64,000 bases of DNA from Aeromonas caviae. Its GTDB lineage: Bacteria > Pseudomonadota > Gammaproteobacteria > Enterobacterales > Aeromonadaceae. Below the pieces are notes generated by a model. That model did no database searches and had not been told where the DNA came from. It saw only the letters and a program-made list of their open reading frames with translations. Every line of letters starts with the position of its first letter. Position 1 is the first letter of the stretch. The position numbers and the translations under genes were made by a program. Below, piece after piece: positions 1 through 8,746 of this stretch. The DNA lies in the NCBI RefSeq assembly GCF_000819785.1, contig NZ_CDBK01000094.1, positions 21,273 to 85,272 on the forward strand, in the 5' to 3' direction.

Positions 1-73
1 TGGCCTGTGCGAGCCCGGCAAGCGCCAAGCTACAGGCAACGAGTGAAAAACGAATCACGCCATGCTTCAACAT
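1..73 (-). CDS. prc: Start of periplasmic C-terminal processing protease (partial)
   Basis: Only the first 24 codons are inside the window. They encode a short basic N-terminus followed by a hydrophobic stretch ending in Ala-Gln-Ala, a typical Sec signal peptide. An AAGGAG ribosome binding site sits about 5 bases before the ATG and overlaps the proQ stop codon, so the gene is translationally close to proQ. In enterobacteria the gene directly after proQ is prc (tsp), a periplasmic serine protease that trims or degrades proteins with nonpolar C-termini. The name rests on this gene order and on the signal peptide, because no catalytic domain is visible. Confidence 0.7.
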   Translation of the reverse strand, partial: MLKHGVIRFSLVACSLALAGLAQA

Positions 74-81
74 TCGTCTCC

Positions 82-726
82 TTAGAGAACCAGATGCTCG
101 AACTTGACCCGCAACATCATGCCGGTCTGCAATTGAACCTGTACGTCATCCTTGGTCACTTCTTTGATGGTCGCAGGCACAGGGGACTTGCCCAGCACGA
201 CGCGAACGCCCTGCTCGACTTTCAGGGTAGCGGCATCCACTTTCACCAGCGGCGCATCGGCGACCGGTGCAGCCTTGGGAGCAGGGGCGGACTTGGGCTT
301 GTCGGAGCGGGGAGCGTCAGCCTTGCGCGGCGCGTTGCGACGCGGCTGCTTGGGCTTGTCTTCCTTCTCCTTGGTGTTGGTGCGGCGGCTGGCAAAGACA
401 CGTTCCTTGCTCTCCTTGAGCGCCTGTTTGGCATGCTCGATGTGCTCTTCGGTGAGCAGCTCGCCCGGGTTGCCGTCCAGATCGACACGGGCCTGGCCAG
501 CCTTGAGGCCATGCAGGTAACGCCAGCTGGAGGTGTATTGACGCAGAGCAGAGCGCAGCATGGTCTTGGAGACTCTCTCGTCATCAGCAAGACGCGCGGC
601 CAGATCCTGGAAGATGCCAATCTTGAGTGGCTTGGCCTCTCCTTCAGCGATGAAGCAGGCCGGGAATTTCTCGACCAGGTAGGCGACGATCTCTTTACTG
701 TTCTTCAGCTTTTCAGTGTTTTCCAT
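82..726 (-). CDS. proQ: RNA chaperone ProQ
   Basis: ProQ is a global RNA-binding protein that binds structured sRNAs and mRNA 3' ends. The 214-residue product has the expected layout. An N-terminal FinO/ProQ domain (about residues 1-120) contains the segment with [13 protein letters not shown] and the tyrosine/tryptophan-rich part [11 protein letters not shown] lysine-, arginine- and proline-rich linker covers about 125-170, and a C-terminal Tudor/KOW-like domain ends in [10 protein letters not shown]. Its length is slightly below E. coli ProQ (232), mainly in the linker. It lies between msrC upstream and prc downstream, as in E. coli. A promoter with a perfect TATAAT -10 precedes it. Confidence 0.95.
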   Translation of the reverse strand: MENTEKLKNSKEIVAYLVEKFPACFIAEGEAKPLKIGIFQDLAARLADDERVSKTMLRSALRQYTSSWRYLHGLKAGQARVDLDGNPGELLTEEHIEHAKQALKESKERVFASRRTNTKEKEDKPKQPRRNAPRKADAPRSDKPKSAPAPKAAPVADAPLVKVDAATLKVEQGVRVVLGKSPVPATIKEVTKDDVQVQLQTGMMLRVKFEHLVL

Positions 727-783
727 GTATAACCTTGGCTTTCATATAGACGCACGGGCATGCCCGAACACAACAAAGGCCCC

Positions 784-812
784 ATTATAGAGAGCTTGGG
801 ACCTTTTGCGAA
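784..812 (-). promoter_or_regulatory. Probable sigma-70 promoter of proQ
   Basis: On the minus strand a perfect TATAAT (784-789) is preceded by TTCGCA (807-812, 4 of 6 to consensus) with a 17-base spacer. It lies 58 bases before the proQ start codon. A 12-bp palindrome CGGGCATGCCCG (755-766) falls in the leader and has no known role. Confidence 0.6.
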
Positions 813-827
813 CCATCTAGCAATGAC

Positions 828-1286
828 TTAGAGCATGCTTTCCAAAATTTGCACCGTTTCTTCGAGGCCAATCCGGTCCTGCTCGTCAAAGCGGTTAAAG
901 ATTGGACTGTCGATGTCCAGCACCCCGATGATCTCCCCGCCACGGCGCAGCGGGATCACGATTTCCGAGTTGCTGGCACCGTCACAGGCGATGTGACCCG
1001 CAAACTGGTGCACGTCGTCCACCAGCTGGGTCTTGCCATCGGCCACCGCTGTGCCACAGACGCCGCGCCCGACCGGGATGCGCACACAGGCCGGCTTGCC
1101 CTGGAACGGGCCGAGCACCAAGGTCTCTCCTTGCAGCAGGTAGAAACCAACCCAGTTGATGTCAGCCAGTTCCTGATTGAGCAGTGCAGACAGGTTTGCC
1201 AGGGTAGCGATCATGTCGGGTTCGCCCTCTAGCAATGCCTGGGCCTGCTGGTTGAGCGTGCGATAAAATGCTTGTTTTTCAATCAT
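828..1286 (-). CDS. msrC: Free methionine-(R)-sulfoxide reductase, GAF domain
   Basis: This enzyme (fRMsr, YebR in E. coli) reduces free L-methionine-(R)-sulfoxide in the cytosol. The whole 152-residue protein is one GAF domain. The three conserved cysteines are visible: the pair in ACVRIPVGRGVCGTAV and the third in HIACDGASNSEIV. The closing GVLDIDS motif is also present. I chose the ATG at 1286 because the product then aligns with E. coli MsrC from its first residues; an in-frame ATG at 1322 would add 12 unrelated residues. It lies upstream of proQ in the same direction, the gene order seen in E. coli. Confidence 0.92.
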   Translation of the reverse strand: MIEKQAFYRTLNQQAQALLEGEPDMIATLANLSALLNQELADINWVGFYLLQGETLVLGPFQGKPACVRIPVGRGVCGTAVADGKTQLVDDVHQFAGHIACDGASNSEIVIPLRRGGEIIGVLDIDSPIFNRFDEQDRIGLEETVQILESML

Positions 1287-1394
1287 GATTAAATGAACTT
1301 CACTCCTTGATAATCCATGCAAGGTACCGTCCTGCCTGAAAATTTCAAATCAATTTTCAATTATCCCCCCTCCTGGGGCCCGATGAGAGTCCGT

Positions 1395-1853
1395 TCAACG
1401 TGCCGCGCCCAACGTCAGTTGATGGCGCTGGCCATTGCTCCACTCGATGGTCAGGAGCCAGTCCATCGCCTCGGTCGTACAACTTCCCACCTGGGTCACC
1501 CCTCGCCACCCCGTTTGGCTGGGTTCAAACAGCACGGGGATGAGCCCCATGAACATCTCCTTGCCCTCGAGCCAGGCCTTGACCGGCGTGATGGCCGGCA
1601 CACCCCCTTGAAGGCGCAGGACAAAGTCATGTTCAGGGCGGATCGGCAAGCCATCGATGCTGACCGTCAGCGGGCGATCCCCGACGATGAGGCGGCAGGG
1701 GCTGTGGGACAGATCACAAATCTGAACATTGGTGCCCTCTTCATGGTCGCTTCCAGTGCCTGAAAACCAGGTTCGATAGGCCATCAGGGAGAGCAAAATG
1801 ACCAGCACCATGGACAGGTGGACGATTTTGCGTGAAGTGAGTCTCTCTTTCAT
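1395..1853 (-). CDS. Unknown protein with N-terminal membrane anchor
   Basis: I do not recognise a named family for this 152-residue protein. Residues about 9-26 form one hydrophobic segment after a basic start, so it is probably a signal-anchored protein facing the periplasm. The soluble part has three cysteines (CDLSHSPC and a later VGSC) and a Met-x-x-Met patch, KEMFMG. Such a Cys/Met pattern could bind a metal such as copper, but this is inference only. It is divergent from the cbb3 oxidase operon, which needs copper for assembly, so a link with oxidase biogenesis is possible but unproven. Confidence 0.6.
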   Translation of the reverse strand: MKERLTSRKIVHLSMVLVILLSLMAYRTWFSGTGSDHEEGTNVQICDLSHSPCRLIVGDRPLTVSIDGLPIRPEHDFVLRLQGGVPAITPVKAWLEGKEMFMGLIPVLFEPSQTGWRGVTQVGSCTTEAMDWLLTIEWSNGQRHQLTLGAAR

Positions 1854-2132
1854 GAAAAAACAGCTCTGTAAGGTACGTTGAAAATGTAATTTTCGTGATC
1901 TGGCGCAAGGTAAAAACTGGCGGACATGAGACCCGCTGGAGCCAAATATATCACTGTTTGTACTGTTATTTTACCGGTCATTTCAGTATCATTCTCAATG
2001 GATTTTCATTTAACCACCTTTTGCTTTTCCTTTTATTAACAGATGTTAACGAGAGGATTTTGCAAAACCGGGGTGAAAATGGCCCAGGACACCGGGCAAC
2101 ACAAACAACAGCATCGGAAGCGGAATACAACG
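1854..2132. other. AT-rich control region before the cbb3 oxidase operon
   Basis: This 279-base gap separates the divergent unknown gene from ccoN and is clearly more AT-rich than the genes around it. It must carry the ccoN promoter. I found no convincing TTGAT-N4-ATCAA FNR box. The best match is GTGATCTGGCGCAA at 1895-1908, with 7 of 10 conserved bases. No clean -35/-10 pair stands out. Confidence 0.4.
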
Positions 2133-3557
2133 ATGAGCCATACAACAAACCACCCTGAGTACAACTACACCGTTGTGCGCCAGTTCACCGTCATGACGAT
2201 TGTCTGGGGTATCGTCGGCATGTCGGTGGGTGTATTGATTGCAGCCCAGCTGATCTGGCCTGCCCTCAACTTCGACACCCCCTGGCTGACGTACAGCCGT
2301 CTGCGTCCCCTGCATACCAATGCGGTCATCTTCGCATTTGGTTGCAGCGCCCTGATGGCCACCTCCTTCTACGTGGTGCAACGCACCTGTCAGGTCCGGC
2401 TGTTTGGTGGTCCCCTCGCCTCCTTCGTGTTCTGGGGCTGGCAGGCGATCATTCTGTCTGCAGCCATCTCGCTGCCGCTGGGGTACACCACCTCCAAAGA
2501 GTACGCCGAGCTGGAGTGGCCCATCGACATCGCCATCGCCGTGGTCTGGGTGAGCTATGCCATCGTCTTCTTCGGCACCCTGATCAAACGCACCACCTCC
2601 CACATCTATGTGGCGAACTGGTTCTTCGGTGCCTTCATCATCACGGTTGCCGTGCTGCACATCGTCAACAACATGGAAGTGCCCCTCTCCGGCATGAAGT
2701 CCTACTCCATGTACTCCGGTGCCATGGATGCCATGGTGCAGTGGTGGTATGGCCACAACGCGGTGGGCTTCCTGCTGACGGCGGGCTTCCTTGGCATGAT
2801 GTACTATTTCGTGCCCAAGCAGGCGGGTCGCCCCGTCTACTCCTACCGCCTCTCCATCGTGCACTTCTGGGCGCTGATCTCCCTCTATATCTGGGCCGGT
2901 CCGCACCACCTGCACTATACCGCCCTGCCTGACTGGGCCCAGTCGCTGGGCATGGTGATGTCCCTCATCCTGTTCGTGCCCTCCTGGGGCGGCATGATCA
3001 ACGGCATCATGACCCTCTCGGGTGCCTGGCACAAGCTGCGTTATGACCCCATTCTGCGCTTCCTGATCGTCTCCCTGTCGTTCTACGGCATGTCGACCTT
3101 CGAAGGTCCCATGATGGCGATCAAGACCGTCAACGCCCTCTCCCACTACACCGACTGGACTATCGGTCACGTTCACTCCGGTGCCCTGGGCTGGGTTGCC
3201 ATGGTGTCCATTGGCGCCGTCTACCACCTGATCCCGAACCTGTTCGGGCAGGGGCGCATGTACAGCATCAAACTCATCAACGTCCACTTCTGGCTGGCCA
3301 CCGTGGGCACCGTGCTCTATATCGTCGCCATGTGGATTTCCGGTGTGATGCAGGGCCTGATGTGGCGTGCGGTCAACGACGACGGCACCCTGACCTACAG
3401 CTTCGTGGAGGCGCTGCAAGCTTCCTATCCCTTCTACTTCGTGCGCTTCCTGGGTGGCTGCTTCTTCGTCACCGGCATGCTGCTGATGGCCTACAACGCC
3501 TACCGCACCGTCACTGCGCCCAAGGGTTCTCTGGAACCCGTCGCACAGCCAGCCTGA
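2133..3557 (+). CDS. ccoN: cbb3-type cytochrome c oxidase subunit I
   Basis: CcoN is the catalytic subunit of the high-affinity cbb3 terminal oxidase. It binds low-spin heme b and the heme b3-CuB centre and reduces oxygen at low oxygen tension. The 474-residue product is almost entirely transmembrane helices with the family's histidine-rich segments, for example [14 protein letters not shown] near the N-terminus, [15 protein letters not shown] in the middle, and [16 protein letters not shown] start it at the ATG at 2133 ([12 protein letters not shown]), where similarity to the family begins; an in-frame ATG at 2043 adds 30 unconserved residues. It is the first gene of ccoNOQP. Confidence 0.97.
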   Translation: MSHTTNHPEYNYTVVRQFTVMTIVWGIVGMSVGVLIAAQLIWPALNFDTPWLTYSRLRPLHTNAVIFAFGCSALMATSFYVVQRTCQVRLFGGPLASFVFWGWQAIILSAAISLPLGYTTSKEYAELEWPIDIAIAVVWVSYAIVFFGTLIKRTTSHIYVANWFFGAFIITVAVLHIVNNMEVPLSGMKSYSMYSGAMDAMVQWWYGHNAVGFLLTAGFLGMMYYFVPKQAGRPVYSYRLSIVHFWALISLYIWAGPHHLHYTALPDWAQSLGMVMSLILFVPSWGGMINGIMTLSGAWHKLRYDPILRFLIVSLSFYGMSTFEGPMMAIKTVNALSHYTDWTIGHVHSGALGWVAMVSIGAVYHLIPNLFGQGRMYSIKLINVHFWLATVGTVLYIVAMWISGVMQGLMWRAVNDDGTLTYSFVEALQASYPFYFVRFLGGCFFVTGMLLMAYNAYRTVTAPKGSLEPVAQPA

Positions 3558-3575
3558 TTTGAAGGGGTTTAAAGC

Positions 3576-4190
3576 ATGAGCAACAACAACCGTCACGAGA
3601 TTTTTGAAAAAAGCGTCCCCATGCTGGTCATTGGCATCATCTTCGCCATCAGCCTGGGGGGCCTGGTGGAAATCACCCCCCTGTTCTTCCAGAAGCAGAC
3701 CAACGAGCCGGTGGAGGGCCTCAAGCCCTACACCGCCCTGCAGATGGAAGGACGCGACATCTACATCCGCGAAGGCTGCACCGTCTGCCACAGCCAGATG
3801 ATCCGCCCGTTCCGCGCCGAGACCGAGCGCTACGGCCACTACTCGGTTGCCGGCGAGAGCGTGTGGGAGCACCCCTTCCTGTGGGGCTCCAAGCGTACCG
3901 GCCCGGATCTGGCCCGGGTCGGCGGTCGCTACTCAGATGACTGGCATCGCGCCCACCTCATCAACCCGCGCGACGTGGTGCCCGAGTCCAACATGCCGGC
4001 CTTCCCCTGGCTCGAGACCAATGTGCTGAGCGGCGAGCTGACCGGCAAGAAGCTGGCTCTGTTCCGGGATCACTTCGGGGTGCCCTACACCGATGCCGAC
4101 ATCGCCGGTGCCGGTGAGGCCGTCAAGGGCAAGACCGAGCTGGATGCGCTGATCGCCTATCTGCAATCACTGGGCCATGCCCTGAAATAA
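3576..4190 (+). CDS. ccoO: cbb3-type cytochrome c oxidase subunit II, monoheme
   Basis: CcoO is a membrane-anchored c-type cytochrome that carries electrons towards CcoN. The 204-residue protein has one N-terminal transmembrane helix (about residues 15-35, ending before LVEITPLF) and a periplasmic domain. The single heme site is CTVCH, beginning at Cys68 and followed by SQMIRPF, the family signature. A conserved methionine-containing segment [10 protein letters not shown] supplies the likely distal ligand. It lies 18 bases after ccoN with an AAGGGG ribosome binding site and is co-transcribed with it. Confidence 0.97.
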   Translation: MSNNNRHEIFEKSVPMLVIGIIFAISLGGLVEITPLFFQKQTNEPVEGLKPYTALQMEGRDIYIREGCTVCHSQMIRPFRAETERYGHYSVAGESVWEHPFLWGSKRTGPDLARVGGRYSDDWHRAHLINPRDVVPESNMPAFPWLETNVLSGELTGKKLALFRDHFGVPYTDADIAGAGEAVKGKTELDALIAYLQSLGHALK

Positions 4191-4201
4191 GGAGTCGGGA
4201 T

Positions 4202-4381
4202 ATGGATTACGGCACATTTCGCGGCCTGTACACCCTGCTGCTGATGGTCATCATGATTGGCATCATCGTCTGGGCCTACAGCAAGCGCCGCAAGGCTTCT
4301 TTCGACGAGGCCGCCAACCTGGTTTTTGCCGATGACGAGCAACCCAGTGCTGATAACAAGAACGCAGGAGCGAAGCAATAA
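4202..4381 (+). CDS. ccoQ: cbb3-type oxidase small subunit CcoQ
   Basis: This 59-residue single-helix protein stabilises the cbb3 complex. It starts MDYGTFRGLYTLLLMV, has one transmembrane segment at about residues 9-25 and a short charged cytoplasmic tail with SKRRKASFDEAANLVF, which is typical of CcoQ. A GGAGT ribosome binding site precedes the ATG. The stop codon TAA (4379-4381) shares its last base with the ccoP start codon (TAATG), which suggests translational coupling. Confidence 0.93.
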   Translation: MDYGTFRGLYTLLLMVIMIGIIVWAYSKRRKASFDEAANLVFADDEQPSADNKNAGAKQ

Positions 4382-5370
4382 TGAGCACTCTGTTTAGCAT
4401 TTTTGTGACCGTCATAAGCCTTGGCACCATTCTCGGCTGCTTCCTGCTGCTGGCCTGGTGCATGAAGGACAAGATGGGGGCCGAAGAGGGCAAACCCATG
4501 GGTCACACCTTCGACGGCATCGAGGAGATCAACAATCCCCTGCCGAAGTGGTGGTCCTATATGTTCCTCTTCTTCATCGTCACCGGGCTCATCTACCTGC
4601 TCGCCTTCCCGGGCCTTGGCAACTTCAAGGGTCTGCTGGGCTGGCAGAGCTCCAACCAGGATGTGCGTTCCCTGGCCGAGTCCAAGGCGGCGGCCGAGTC
4701 TGCCAAGGCCGAAGGACGCGCGGTGGAATACGACCGGGAACTCGCCAAGGCTGACGAGATCTACGGCGCCAAGTTCCGCGAGCTGACCTATCAGGCTGAC
4801 GGCAAGAGCTACAAGGAGATCACCGAGATCGCCAAGGATCCGGAAGCCCTGAAGGTGGGTCAGCGCCTGTTCCTGCAAAACTGTTCCCAGTGTCATGGCT
4901 CCGATGCCCGTGGTGGCCGAGGTTTCCCGAACCTGACCGACAGCGAATGGCAGTGGGGCGGCGCACCCGACCAGATCAAGACCACCATCATGGGCGGTCG
5001 TCAGGGGATCATGGCCGCCTGGGGCGAGATCCTGGGTCAGGACGGGGTGAAGGAGGTGGCCTCCTATGTGCTGAGCCTCTCCGGTCGCAAGGTTGATCTG
5101 GTGGAAGCCAAGAAAGGGGAAGCACGCTTTGCCATGTGCGCCGCCTGCCACGGTCCGGATGCCAAGGGCGGCATCGCCTTCGGCGCACCGGATCTCACCA
5201 ACAACATCTGGCTCTATGGCGGCTCCCGTCAGGTGGTCGAACAGACCATCACCCACGGGCGCCACGGCGTGATGCCGGCCTGGAAGGACATTCTGGGGGA
5301 AGACAAGGTACATCTGCTCGCTTCCTACGTTTACAGCTTGTCCCACAACGATCGGCAAAATCAGCAGTAA
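4381..5370 (+). CDS. ccoP: cbb3-type cytochrome c oxidase subunit III, diheme
   Basis: CcoP is the diheme cytochrome c subunit that receives electrons from soluble cytochromes. The 329-residue protein has an N-terminal transmembrane segment, a cytoplasmic linker, a second helix at about residues 58-77 (WWSYMFLFFIVTGLIYLLAF), a charged coiled stretch and two cytochrome c domains. The heme motifs are CSQCH (Cys168) and CAACH (Cys253). The distal methionines probably lie in the IMAAWGEIL and VMPAWKDIL segments. It ends the ccoNOQP operon and is followed by a strong hairpin. Confidence 0.97.
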   Translation: MSTLFSIFVTVISLGTILGCFLLLAWCMKDKMGAEEGKPMGHTFDGIEEINNPLPKWWSYMFLFFIVTGLIYLLAFPGLGNFKGLLGWQSSNQDVRSLAESKAAAESAKAEGRAVEYDRELAKADEIYGAKFRELTYQADGKSYKEITEIAKDPEALKVGQRLFLQNCSQCHGSDARGGRGFPNLTDSEWQWGGAPDQIKTTIMGGRQGIMAAWGEILGQDGVKEVASYVLSLSGRKVDLVEAKKGEARFAMCAACHGPDAKGGIAFGAPDLTNNIWLYGGSRQVVEQTITHGRHGVMPAWKDILGEDKVHLLASYVYSLSHNDRQNQQ

Positions 5371-5400
5371 CATGTGATAAGCACGTGATTAATCAGCAAA

Positions 5401-5425
5401 AAGCCTCGACTCTTCGAGGCTTTTT
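5401..5425 (+). terminator. Rho-independent terminator after ccoP
   Basis: A 9-bp perfect stem AAGCCTCGA / TCGAGGCTT (5401-5409, 5414-5422) with loop CTCT is followed by a T run. It separates the oxidase structural genes from the ccoHIS assembly genes. Confidence 0.85.
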
Positions 5426-5483
5426 GTTATCTTGTGTTGGCTGAATTACCGCCATTTCGTTAACCATTTGTTTCGGTAGCATC

Positions 5484-5972
5484 ATGACTCAACCCTGGTA
5501 TCGCCAATTCTGGCCCTGGTTCATCATCGCCCTCCCCTGCGCCGCCGTGGTAGGCAGCATCGCCACCGCCATCATTGCCAGCAAGGATGGGGTCAACCTG
5601 GTGGCGGAGGACTACTACAAGCAGGGCAAGGAGATTAACCAGGATCTCAGCAAGTTCGATCGCGCCGAGGCGCTCGGCATCCGTATCGCCCTCAATGTCA
5701 GCGACAAGGAGCTGACCTTGACTCCCCTGGCAGGGAAGATCCCACCAGGACAAGCACTGCACCTCTCCCTGTTTCATCCCACGTTGGCGGGCCTGGACAG
5801 CGAACATCTGCTGACGGCCGATGGCAAGGGAGTCTATCGCCTGATGCTGGACAAGCCCCTCACCGGCAAGTGGCACGTGCGGGTCGATGCCTTCAACCAT
5901 GAATGGCGCCTCCAGGAGACGGCACAACTGCCGACTCAGGCAGCGATTGAGCTCGATCCCAAGGGACGTTGA
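5484..5972 (+). CDS. ccoH: cbb3 oxidase assembly protein FixH/CcoH
   Basis: FixH-family proteins are small membrane-anchored proteins needed to assemble the cbb3 oxidase. The 162-residue product starts MTQPWYRQFWPWFIIALP, has one hydrophobic segment at about residues 12-35, and then the conserved motif VNLVAEDYYKQGKEINQD, diagnostic for FixH. The remainder is a periplasmic beta-rich domain (LTPLAGKIPPGQALHLSLFHP). It lies between the ccoP terminator and ccoI, the usual position. Confidence 0.93.
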   Translation: MTQPWYRQFWPWFIIALPCAAVVGSIATAIIASKDGVNLVAEDYYKQGKEINQDLSKFDRAEALGIRIALNVSDKELTLTPLAGKIPPGQALHLSLFHPTLAGLDSEHLLTADGKGVYRLMLDKPLTGKWHVRVDAFNHEWRLQETAQLPTQAAIELDPKGR

Positions 5973-6060
5973 ATCACGAAGGCAGGGTGATCGGCACGCC
6001 GGTCAGCCGCCCTTCTCCCCGACCCGGCCTGCAGGGCTGCATCAAAGAGGGATGATCACC

Positions 6061-8457
6061 ATGACCGGCTGTTTTCACTGTGGTGAACCGGTTCCCACTG
6101 GCAGTAACTTTACTCTCGAGATCAAAGGCATCGTTCAGCCGATGTGCTGCCCTGGCTGCCAAGCCGTGGCACAGACCATTCTCGAATGCGGCCTCGCCAG
6201 TTATTACGAACACCGCACCGCTCCCGGCATCAAGGGGGAGCTGGTGCCCGAAGAGCTCGCCGCCCTCACCCACTACGATCTGGCGGAGGTGCAGCAGGAG
6301 TTCGTCACCGACACCGGTACGGGTCGCGAAACTACGCGCGAGATCCAGCTGACGGTGGAAGGCTTGACCTGCGCCGCCTGTGCCTGGCTCATCGAGCGGC
6401 ACCTGATGACCCTGCGCGGTCTGCGTTACATCAACGTCAATACCACCACCCATCGCGCCCGCATCAAGTGGGATCCGGCCCAGCTCTCTTTGAGCGACAT
6501 TCTCAAGGGCTTTGCCAGGGTCGGCTATCGCGCCTATCCCTTCCAGACTCATCAGCAGGAAGCGCTCTACGCCAAAGAGGTGCGCAGCTACATGTTCCGC
6601 ATGGCGCTGGCCGGGCTTGGATCCATGCAGGTGATGATGTGCGCCGTGGCACTCTACATGGACCTCTTCATCAGCGTGGAAGAGGAGTTCATGATCTACT
6701 TCAAGTGGATAAGCCTTCTGCTCTCCACCCCCATCATGATCTACTCGGCCCAGCCTTTTTACGTGGGGGCATGGCGCAGCCTGAAGCAGGGGCACCTCTC
6801 CATGGATGTCTCGGTGTCGCTGGCACTGATCGGCGCCTTCGTCGCCTCCATCTGGGCCACGGTCTTCAACACGGGTGAGGTCTATTACGACTCCATCACC
6901 ATGTTCGTCTTCTTCCTGCTGTTGGGCCGTCTGCTGGAACTGCGAGCGAGGCGCAAGGCGTCGGAATCGAGCTCCAACCTGGCGCGCCTGGTGCCCATCA
7001 TGGCGACTCGCATCGATGATGACGGCGAACACGAGGTGGCCGCCAAGACGCTGCGAGTCGGAGACAGGGTGCGGGTACTCGCGGGGGCCACTCTGCCAGC
7101 CGACGGCATCGTCACCCTGGGCCAGGCCAGCCTCAACGAATCCATGCTGACTGGCGAACAGTTGCCTCTGCTCAAGCAGGCCGGGGATCCCGTCTATGCA
7201 GGCACCATCAATACCGATGCCCCCCTGGAGATCCGGGTCAGCCATTCCATTGAAGAGTCGCGTCTCGCCCAGATCATGCGCCTGCAGGATCATGCTCTGG
7301 ACGACAAGCCCGCCATCGCCCAACTGGCGGACGTGCTGTCGCGCCACTTTATCCTGGTGCTCCTGATCATTGCGGCTGCGGTCTGGACCTTCTGGCATTT
7401 TCATCAGCCCGAACGGGCCTTCTGGGTCACCCTGGCGGTGCTGGTGGCGACCTGTCCCTGCGCCCTCTCGCTGGCCACCCCGACCGCACTGACCTCGGCC
7501 ACTGCCAACCTGACCCGCAGCGGCATTCTGCTGCGCCGCGGCCACGTGCTGGACATTCTGACCCGGGCCAACCGCATCGTGATGGACAAGACGGGGACCC
7601 TGACCACGGGCAACATCAGCCTGATGAGCACCCAACCCCTCGGCGAGCTCGACGCAACCCGCTGCCTCGCCCTCGCCCAGGCCCTGGAAACCTACTCCGA
7701 GCATCCCATCGCCCGTGCGTTTCGAAGCAAACCACTGGCGGACGGGGTGCAGCTCACCGCCAGCGACGTCACCCCCGTCATCGGCCACGGCGTGCAGGGA
7801 GTGATTGAGGGCAAGCATTACCGCATCGGCAGTGCACGCTGGCTCGAACTGGCGCAGGAAGAGAGTGCCGCTCAAGGGCTGGCCATCTATCTGGCCGATG
7901 AACACGGACTGCTGGCCCGTTTCATCCTGGCCGACACACTGCGCCCCGATGCCGGTGCACTGATCCAGGCCTTCAAGACGGCCGGCCTCAAGACCACCAT
8001 CCTCACCGGCGACGGTTCGGACCAGGCGGACATGCTGGCCCGCGAGCTGGGGGTCGATGAGCTGGTAAAAGGGGTCACCCCGGACGGCAAGCTGGCCTAC
8101 CTCAAGGCCCGGGAAGCGGCCGGGGATATCAGCATCATGGTGGGAGATGGCATCAACGACGCCCCTGTGCTGGCCGGCGCTCACGCTTCTTTTGCCATGG
8201 CGGGGGGCACGGATCTGGCCAAGAACAGCGCCGACGCCATCCTGCTGGCCGACGATCTCTCCCGTCTGCTGGCCGCCCGGGCCCGGGCCCTGCGCACTCG
8301 CAAGATCATCAAGGAGAACTTTGCCTGGTCCATCGGCTACAACCTGCTTGTGCTGCCGCTGGCGGCCAGTGGCTGGCTCCCCCCTTATCTGGCGGCTGCT
8401 GGCATGTCCCTGAGCTCCCTCATCGTGGTCACCAACTCCATGCGGCTCAACCGGTGA
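6061..8457 (+). CDS. ccoI: Copper-exporting P1B-type ATPase for cbb3 assembly
   Basis: CcoI/FixI moves copper across the inner membrane for the CuB centre of cbb3 oxidase. The 798-residue protein begins with a cysteine-rich zinc-finger-like part (CFHCG, MCCPGC), then a heavy-metal-associated domain with GLTCAAC, and then eight expected transmembrane helices. Key motifs are CPC (Cys465-Pro-Cys467) in the transport helix, the phosphorylation motif DKTGT (Asp509) and GDGINDAPVL in the hinge. I use the ATG at 6061 because AGAGGG lies about 9 bases upstream; the ATG at 6052 is also in frame but has no room for a ribosome binding site. Confidence 0.95.
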   Translation: MTGCFHCGEPVPTGSNFTLEIKGIVQPMCCPGCQAVAQTILECGLASYYEHRTAPGIKGELVPEELAALTHYDLAEVQQEFVTDTGTGRETTREIQLTVEGLTCAACAWLIERHLMTLRGLRYINVNTTTHRARIKWDPAQLSLSDILKGFARVGYRAYPFQTHQQEALYAKEVRSYMFRMALAGLGSMQVMMCAVALYMDLFISVEEEFMIYFKWISLLLSTPIMIYSAQPFYVGAWRSLKQGHLSMDVSVSLALIGAFVASIWATVFNTGEVYYDSITMFVFFLLLGRLLELRARRKASESSSNLARLVPIMATRIDDDGEHEVAAKTLRVGDRVRVLAGATLPADGIVTLGQASLNESMLTGEQLPLLKQAGDPVYAGTINTDAPLEIRVSHSIEESRLAQIMRLQDHALDDKPAIAQLADVLSRHFILVLLIIAAAVWTFWHFHQPERAFWVTLAVLVATCPCALSLATPTALTSATANLTRSGILLRRGHVLDILTRANRIVMDKTGTLTTGNISLMSTQPLGELDATRCLALAQALETYSEHPIARAFRSKPLADGVQLTASDVTPVIGHGVQGVIEGKHYRIGSARWLELAQEESAAQGLAIYLADEHGLLARFILADTLRPDAGALIQAFKTAGLKTTILTGDGSDQADMLARELGVDELVKGVTPDGKLAYLKAREAAGDISIMVGDGINDAPVLAGAHASFAMAGGTDLAKNSADAILLADDLSRLLAARARALRTRKIIKENFAWSIGYNLLVLPLAASGWLPPYLAAAGMSLSSLIVVTNSMRLNR

Positions 8458-8539
8458 GCAGCCGTCTGGCATCCTCCCGGGTGGCGGCACCTCTTGCCTC
8501 GCCGGGTTATCATCCCCCTTTCACCACAGGGTCTGCGCC

Positions 8540-8746
8540 ATGAACATCATCTTCGTCCTCATCCCCATCGCCATCCTGTTCGTTGTCATTGCAGGAGCCG
8601 TCTTCTTCTGGGCCATCCGCTCCGAGCAGTTCGAGGATCTCGACAGGCAGGGCTCCAACATCCTGTTTGACGAGGAGCAGCGCCCCTTGCCCTCCCCTGA
8701 ACAACAAGCAGAACAGGAAAGCAGGCCTCATGACCAGCAGCCTTGA
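8540..8746 (+). CDS. ccoS: cbb3-type oxidase assembly protein CcoS
   Basis: CcoS is a small single-helix protein required for cofactor insertion into cbb3 oxidase. The 68-residue product starts MNIIFVLIPIAILFVV, has one N-terminal transmembrane helix, and then the family motif FFWAIRSEQFEDLDRQG, followed by a short acidic tail. It follows ccoI and overlaps the next gene by 17 bases, so the two are probably translated together. Confidence 0.94.
   Translation: MNIIFVLIPIAILFVVIAGAVFFWAIRSEQFEDLDRQGSNILFDEEQRPLPSPEQQAEQESRPHDQQP

Noticed and set aside
1895..1908. FNR box before ccoN
   Set aside because: Only 7 of 10 consensus bases and no promoter at a fitting distance; not reported as a site.
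2046..3872. 608-codon minus-strand frame over ccoN and ccoO
   Set aside because: Mirror frame of strongly conserved oxidase genes in GC-rich DNA; histidine- and glycine-rich nonsense without family motifs.
5974..8490. 838-codon minus-strand frame over ccoI
   Set aside because: Antisense shadow of ccoI, which has all P-type ATPase motifs.
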